From contig UZAN01041619.1 of assembly GCA_900618425.1 (NCBI GenBank), positions 35,484-56,674 of the forward strand: a DNA stretch of 21,191 nucleotides. The letters are read 5' to 3'. The notes under the pieces were generated by a model. It did no database searches and was not told where the DNA came from. It was given only the letters and a program-made list of their open reading frames with translations. Each line of letters begins with the position of its first letter. The stretch's first letter is position 1. Source of the stretch: Echinostoma caproni. Taxonomy: Eukaryota; Platyhelminthes; Trematoda; Plagiorchiida; Echinostomatidae. A program made the translations under genes and the position numbers. Shown here one piece after another: positions 18,701 through 21,191 of the stretch.

Positions 18701-20929
18701 CAGGAGGTCTATTAAAAACGTTGATCAGTACTCTCAAATCGCCTTGATTGATACAAATAAAGACTTACTTCATCTATGCGCATATTGGGGTCTGGAGATA
18801 TTACAGTTCGTGCAGTGAAGTTTGTACGTTTGCCCAACAGATTTCCTCGGAAGCGACCATGCTTACCGGACAGTCTTTGGAGCAAACCGCGCATAAATTT
18901 GTGATCTTGTACTGGAGGGAGACCTGACTGTTGCGAATTGATCATGCGAGCGAATTCGGCATGCAGATTGTCGAGACAAGCTACTTGGTCTGATTCCGTA
19001 ATATCATCCTCAATTGTAGCTGCTTGAGCCAAGATCCACTGGTACATTTGGGTTAAATCGTCCTCGTTCCTGAAAAAAGAATGACAATAAATAAAAAAAG
19101 AATATCTTAGATGGATGCATCTTCACGAAGCTGGGGATGAACGTTCTATGAGATTAAAACAACTGAATTAAATTAATAGGTGACCTAAATTATTTATCAG
19201 TTATTATTGCCAAGCACTGCAAATAGTTAAGTGACTGAAACCAATAGTCACGATGACCTACTCCCAGACTTTGCAAAACAGCGGCTAACTATTAAACTCA
19301 TAGCGAAGAACCCCAATAAAAAGGAATAATACGGTATATGCACGGTATTGAACCGAGCGACAGTGAAACTGCTTACCACAAAATAGAGCCCGAAAATTGG
19401 TTACTTTTGGTATGATTTCACTTGAAAAACCTACATAAAAACCATGGAAGTGAGGAATTTCAGGGAATACATTTTACATTAGATTGACCCATCCCAAAGA
19501 CGAATTTTTCTTACAACTGTACAACTGTTTTACCTTTGTTCGGGATTATCAGAAATGAGTATCGAAAAGATCTCGGCCTGCAGCCAAGGGAATCACTATG
19601 TGTTGCTCAGCCGAACTCTACCGAGCGCGTCTACAGGTAGAGGACAAGAGAACGGCCACCCTGAATATATCAGTCAACCCGCCAAAGTCGGTTAAAGACG
19701 ATTAGCGACGATGCTCAAGAACATAGAGAATTCTCCCGCTGGAAATTGATATCCCATGGCTTTGAATTTCGAAGATGAACCAGCAATAAGAAATTAGCGC
19801 CAGTATTACATTTTGAATTGAAACGGATGTTTACTTACGTTCCGCTTCTAACTTCTGATACAACGGATGGACGAATGGTACTGGGTGCAACCGGGACCCG
19901 CTGTACTATTAAATCACGCGGATGCGTTGCCCAAGCCCCACCGGAAGGCATCAACAATAGGGGTAAGTCACCCTCGGGAATATTTGAGAAGAGCTGCAAT
20001 GCCTTTGATGGGCGTATAAGTTCCTGCGTCAAATGCAATAGGATTGGTAAGAATTATCTCTGTTTAAAGAATAAAAACAATTTGACACCCTGAAAAGATA
20101 GACAGGACATCCAAAGGAGTTAAAGGGTTGCATCAGTGGACACCGACATGAAAGATGCAGTTACAGCTACCGACAAGGAAGAGAGCTTACCAGGCCCTTG
20201 CGTATAATAGGAGCCAAATCGGGATTTTCAGAGATGATTGCGGCATATTCGTTTGCATAATCCTCCACCTTTGGTTTTGCAAACCTGAACATGTCATGAA
20301 TGACATATGAAACGCTCGAACCCTTGGTGACGAATCCTAAAAGAATCCATCATTTGAAAACTAACTGAGTACCATTCAAAGAATTACAATGAGGGCATAT
20401 GTGCACTTTGCTGGCTAGCTTGTGTACCGCTTTACGCAATTGCTTTTTCTGGATATACTCCAAATTGGGATTGGAACAGCTTGACAGATAACGTTCCCGA
20501 AGATTCTCAGGAAGCAAAACACGAGAGCAGTTCTGAGCAATGCACGATAACACATTAAATTACCTTGCAAATCGACTGCAGAATTTTTACAATATGCCAC
20601 GAGTAGCCAACATGGAAAATTGGGACCGGTAGGTCGAAATAGCCCCAGTGACCAATACACGTCTGATAATCAAGTCCACAAGTTGGACAGTTTTCATCAC
20701 GTTTGTTGGCACCGAGTCTTGGATCCAGAAGTCCATACTCCAAGGCTTTTCTGTTGCTCTGTCCTTCACCGTACAACAGACACTTAAGAACTTGTACATG
20801 GCTAAGTCGTTTCAAATCACTTTCGTCGCAGAGCTGAAATTTTATATTACGCCTATAGTGCTAGAAACATATTAAAGGAGAAACCTACACCACTTTGGGA
20901 ATATCAGGTGGACGATACAAAACCGGCAT
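12596..20929 (-). CDS. POLR3A: RNA polymerase III largest subunit RPC1, N-terminal 640 residues
   Basis: Ten exons: 20891-20929, 20564-20833, 20373-20532, 20191-20336, 19839-20023, 18769-19069, 16133-16471, 15671-15811, 14660-14857, 12596-12737. Their 1921 nt give 640 codons plus one base. RPC1 is the catalytic subunit of the nuclear polymerase that makes tRNA, 5S rRNA and U6 RNA. Zinc ligands C62, C65, C72, H75 and C102, C105, C149, C152 are visible. [10 protein letters not shown] and [10 protein letters not shown] lie in residues 268-367. NADFDGDE starts at residue 500, with Mg-binding D502, D504 and D506, almost the position in human RPC1. LWTGKQIF follows. The downstream half (bridge helix, trigger loop, C-terminal jaw) is absent from the window. 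Motifs such as [16 protein letters not shown] and the RPC1-like lengths exclude Pol I and Pol II subunits. Confidence 0.93.
12738..14659 (-). other. POLR3A intron 9
   Basis: 1922 nt with canonical ends. Open frames inside it, including 103 codons at 13326-13015 on the minus strand and 62 codons at 14259-14447 on the plus strand, show no known domain. I see no recognisable transposon. Confidence 0.7.
14660..14857 (-). CDS. POLR3A: POLR3A exon 9
   Basis: 66 codons (528-593), phase 0. It starts [20 protein letters not shown], the conserved block after the active-site loop, then [18 protein letters not shown] and LPRPAIQW. The acceptor is TTCATTTTAG and the donor is GTAAGT. Confidence 0.93.
14858..15670 (-). 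other. POLR3A intron 8
   Basis: 813 nt with canonical GTAAGT...TTTTAG ends. I see no gene, RNA or mobile element in it. Confidence 0.7.
15671..15811 (-). CDS. POLR3A: POLR3A exon 8, catalytic metal site
   Basis: 47 codons (481-527), phase 0. It contains [11 protein letters not shown] and [16 protein letters not shown], the absolutely conserved active-centre loop whose three aspartates hold the catalytic magnesium. All three are present. The acceptor is CCAATCATAG and the donor is GTAAGT. Confidence 0.95.
15812..16132 (-). other. POLR3A intron 7
   Basis: 321 nt with canonical GTAAGC...CATAG ends. Nothing else is recognised in it. Confidence 0.75.
16133..16471 (-). CDS. POLR3A: POLR3A exon 7
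   Basis: 113 codons (368-480), phase 0. [17 protein letters not shown] continues RIDE from exon 6. [22 protein letters not shown] and [10 protein letters not shown] are RPC1 core motifs. Compared with human RPC1 there are about 15 extra residues after HPGALF, Lys/Ala/Glu-rich. The acceptor is TTTTCAAAG and the donor is GTAAGC. Confidence 0.93.
16663..16735 (+). mobile_element. LINE 3' coding tail fragment
   Basis: It matches copy 1 at about 5467-5540: both have GTCAAACTAAG, then TATGAAAACCCTAAC and a later CTCCCT. It is about 70 bp and antisense to POLR3A. It is too short and decayed to code. Confidence 0.6.
17618..17850 (+). mobile_element. C-terminal fragment of a second LINE-type element
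   Basis: A plus-strand frame reads [20 protein letters not shown], then [18 protein letters not shown] and IIRDIQEGD. The pattern (KTW near the start, then W, then a DRxxW motif) resembles the ends of LINE proteins, but it is not the same family as the two long copies. A short AATAATAATAA tract at about 17830-17840 could be its 3' tail. Confidence 0.5.
18769..19069 (-). CDS. POLR3A: POLR3A exon 6, lid and rudder region
   Basis: 301 nt; one base completes Thr267, then 100 codons to residue 367. It begins [12 protein letters not shown] and carries [17 protein letters not shown] and [17 protein letters not shown], the region around the lid, rudder and switch elements of the clamp. The acceptor is TTTTTTCAG and the donor is GTAAGT. 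Confidence 0.93.
19070..19838 (-). other. POLR3A intron 5
   Basis: 769 nt with canonical GTAAGT...TTTTTTCAG ends. A plus-strand patch at about 19580-19690 reads protein-like ([20 protein letters not shown]) but matches nothing I know. Confidence 0.7.
19839..20023 (-). CDS. POLR3A: POLR3A exon 5
   Basis: Residues 206-266 plus two bases of codon 267. It reads [22 protein letters not shown] and the strongly conserved [13 protein letters not shown] of RPC1. The acceptor is GACGCAG and the donor is a perfect GTAAGT. Confidence 0.92.
20191..20336 (-). CDS. POLR3A: POLR3A exon 4
   Basis: 146 nt covering residues 157-205, entering with two bases to complete a Gly codon and leaving in phase 0 at CTG|GTAAGC. 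It encodes [17 protein letters not shown] and a helical stretch ending APIIRKGL. Similarity to human RPC1 is weak here but length and phase fit. The intron before it is 36 nt. Confidence 0.8.
20337..20372 (-). other. POLR3A intron 3, 36-nt micro-intron
   Basis: It runs GTACTC to TTTTAG and is 36 nt. Reading through it hits TGA after LVFK. Splicing joins NSLN-G-FVTKG in frame. Confidence 0.85.
20373..20532 (-). CDS. POLR3A: POLR3A exon 3, second zinc site
   Basis: Residues 104-156 plus one base. It starts [10 protein letters not shown] and carries [11 protein letters not shown], the second CxxC pair of the clamp-core zinc site typical of RPC1. The acceptor is TTGCTCAG and the donor is AATG|GTACTC. 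A 31-nt intron separates it from exon 2. Confidence 0.9.
20533..20563 (-). other. POLR3A intron 2, 31-nt micro-intron
   Basis: It runs GTAATT to TGCTCAG and is 31 nt. Removing it joins ICK to NCS in frame and restores a CxxC zinc pair. Without splicing the frame would shift. Confidence 0.9.
20564..20833 (-). CDS. POLR3A: POLR3A exon 2, first zinc site
   Basis: Ninety codons (residues 14-103) in phase 0, after AAATTTCAG and before GTAATT. The exon contains [20 protein letters not shown], the CxxC...CxGHxG zinc signature of RNA polymerase largest subunits. It then has FHVGYSW and ILQSICK, the last cysteine opening the next CxxC pair across the intron. Confidence 0.92.
20891..20929 (-). CDS. 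POLR3A: POLR3A exon 1 (start codon)
   Basis: ATG at 20929-20927 opens 13 codons ending DIPKV, before a GTGTAG donor at 20890. This start and donor are chosen because they alone join exon 2 in frame. An upstream ATG at 20937 is in another frame, and the stronger-looking donor GTAGGT two bases further on would create a stop in exon 2. Junction residues are less similar to RPC1 than the rest. Confidence 0.55.
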
Positions 20930-20993
20930 CTCGCCATAAAACCCAGAAGTCAACGGTAGCGTAGCAACTTAAAATCCCACCCTCAATGCAGTC

Positions 20994-21020
20994 AGTCTTG
21001 AAGTCTTGAAGTCTTGAAGT
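20994..21020. repeat. 8-bp tandem repeat AGTCTTGA, about 3.4 copies
   Basis: Three exact copies of AGTCTTGA follow one another, plus a partial AGT. It lies about 65 bp upstream of the POLR3A ATG. Confidence 0.95.
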
Positions 21021-21135
21021 GATTCACGGGTTCGAGGCTGTTGCCCAAATGTCCCGGGTCCTTGAAAGGTATCTGTGTTTTCTTTAGGTTTGAATTACCA
21101 CTAGAACAGAGAGTACTGAAAAGGGATTAGTAGGG

Positions 21136-21155
21136 TCCAATCCAATCCAATCCAA
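21136..21155. repeat. 5-bp tandem repeat TCCAA, four copies
   Basis: Four exact TCCAA units. On the minus strand this is a TTGGA repeat about 210 bp upstream of the POLR3A ATG. Confidence 0.95.
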
Positions 21156-21191
21156 TCTTCCAGGACGTAGAGGCCTCGGCCTTATGGTTGT

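Larger units (their letters stand above)
16472..18768 (-). other. POLR3A intron 6 with retroelement debris
   Basis: 2297 nt, the longest complete intron. It holds two LINE tail fragments on the plus strand (16663-16735 and 17618-17850). A minus-strand frame at 17038-16787 contains [10 protein letters not shown], faintly like a reverse transcriptase GVRQGCPLS box. The rest is unassigned. Confidence 0.65.
20930..21191 (-). promoter_or_regulatory. POLR3A 5' flank
   Basis: 262 bp upstream of the chosen ATG. It contains two short tandem repeats and an out-of-frame ATG at 20937. I see no clear TATA box, and trans-splicing sites cannot be judged by eye. An unseen 5' UTR exon is possible. Confidence 0.35.

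Noticed and set aside
1..21191. CRISPR array, prokaryotic operon or defence system
   Set aside because: There are spliced eukaryotic genes, no regularly spaced direct repeats with unique spacers, and no bacterial-type gene clusters.

Overview
The window looks like nuclear DNA of a flatworm, most likely a digenean trematode. The evidence is spliced protein-coding genes with very short introns at the 5' end (31 and 36 nt), introns that lengthen towards the 3' end, moderate GC, and dense decayed retroelements. The species call is inference. There are two single-base Ns (4856 and 5608), so this is draft-quality assembly.

Two host genes are recognisable. On the minus strand, from about 20929 down to 12596, lie ten exons of the largest subunit of RNA polymerase III (POLR3A/RPC1). 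They encode about 640 N-terminal residues, including the zinc-binding N-terminus and the catalytic NADFDGD motif. Splice phases agree at every junction. On the plus strand, 5814-6017 and 7138-7560 are the last two coding exons of an inactive rhomboid protein (iRhom/RHBDF-like). In this copy both catalytic positions of rhomboid proteases are gone. Neither gene is complete: iRhom lacks its upstream exons, and POLR3A lacks everything after exon 10 even though exon 10 ends in a good splice donor. The two genes converge, and the missing part of each would have to lie to the left, beyond or through the other gene, or the assembly is rearranged.

Layout from left to right: 1-139, a possible C-terminal coding piece of an unidentified gene; 140-4059, noncoding with a TA microsatellite; 4060-5768, a decayed LINE on the plus strand, ending about 47 bp before an iRhom exon; 5814-7906, the iRhom 3' end with a poly(A) signal; 7910-8745, a fossil LTR-type retroelement on the minus strand (possible LTR, perfect 17-bp hairpin, broken integrase); 8746-10800, nothing recognisable apart from one doubtful minus-strand reading frame; 10808-12136, a second copy of the same LINE family on the minus strand; 12137-20929, POLR3A exons and introns with two more LINE tail fragments in intron 6; 20930-21191, the POLR3A upstream flank with short tandem repeats.

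The two LINE copies share the same two single-base deletions in the reverse transcriptase, so both descend from an already defective parent. I found no prokaryotic-type system, CRISPR array, operon or defence island. The most notable signals are the doubly dead rhomboid, the interlocked or broken gene pair, and the shared LINE frameshifts.
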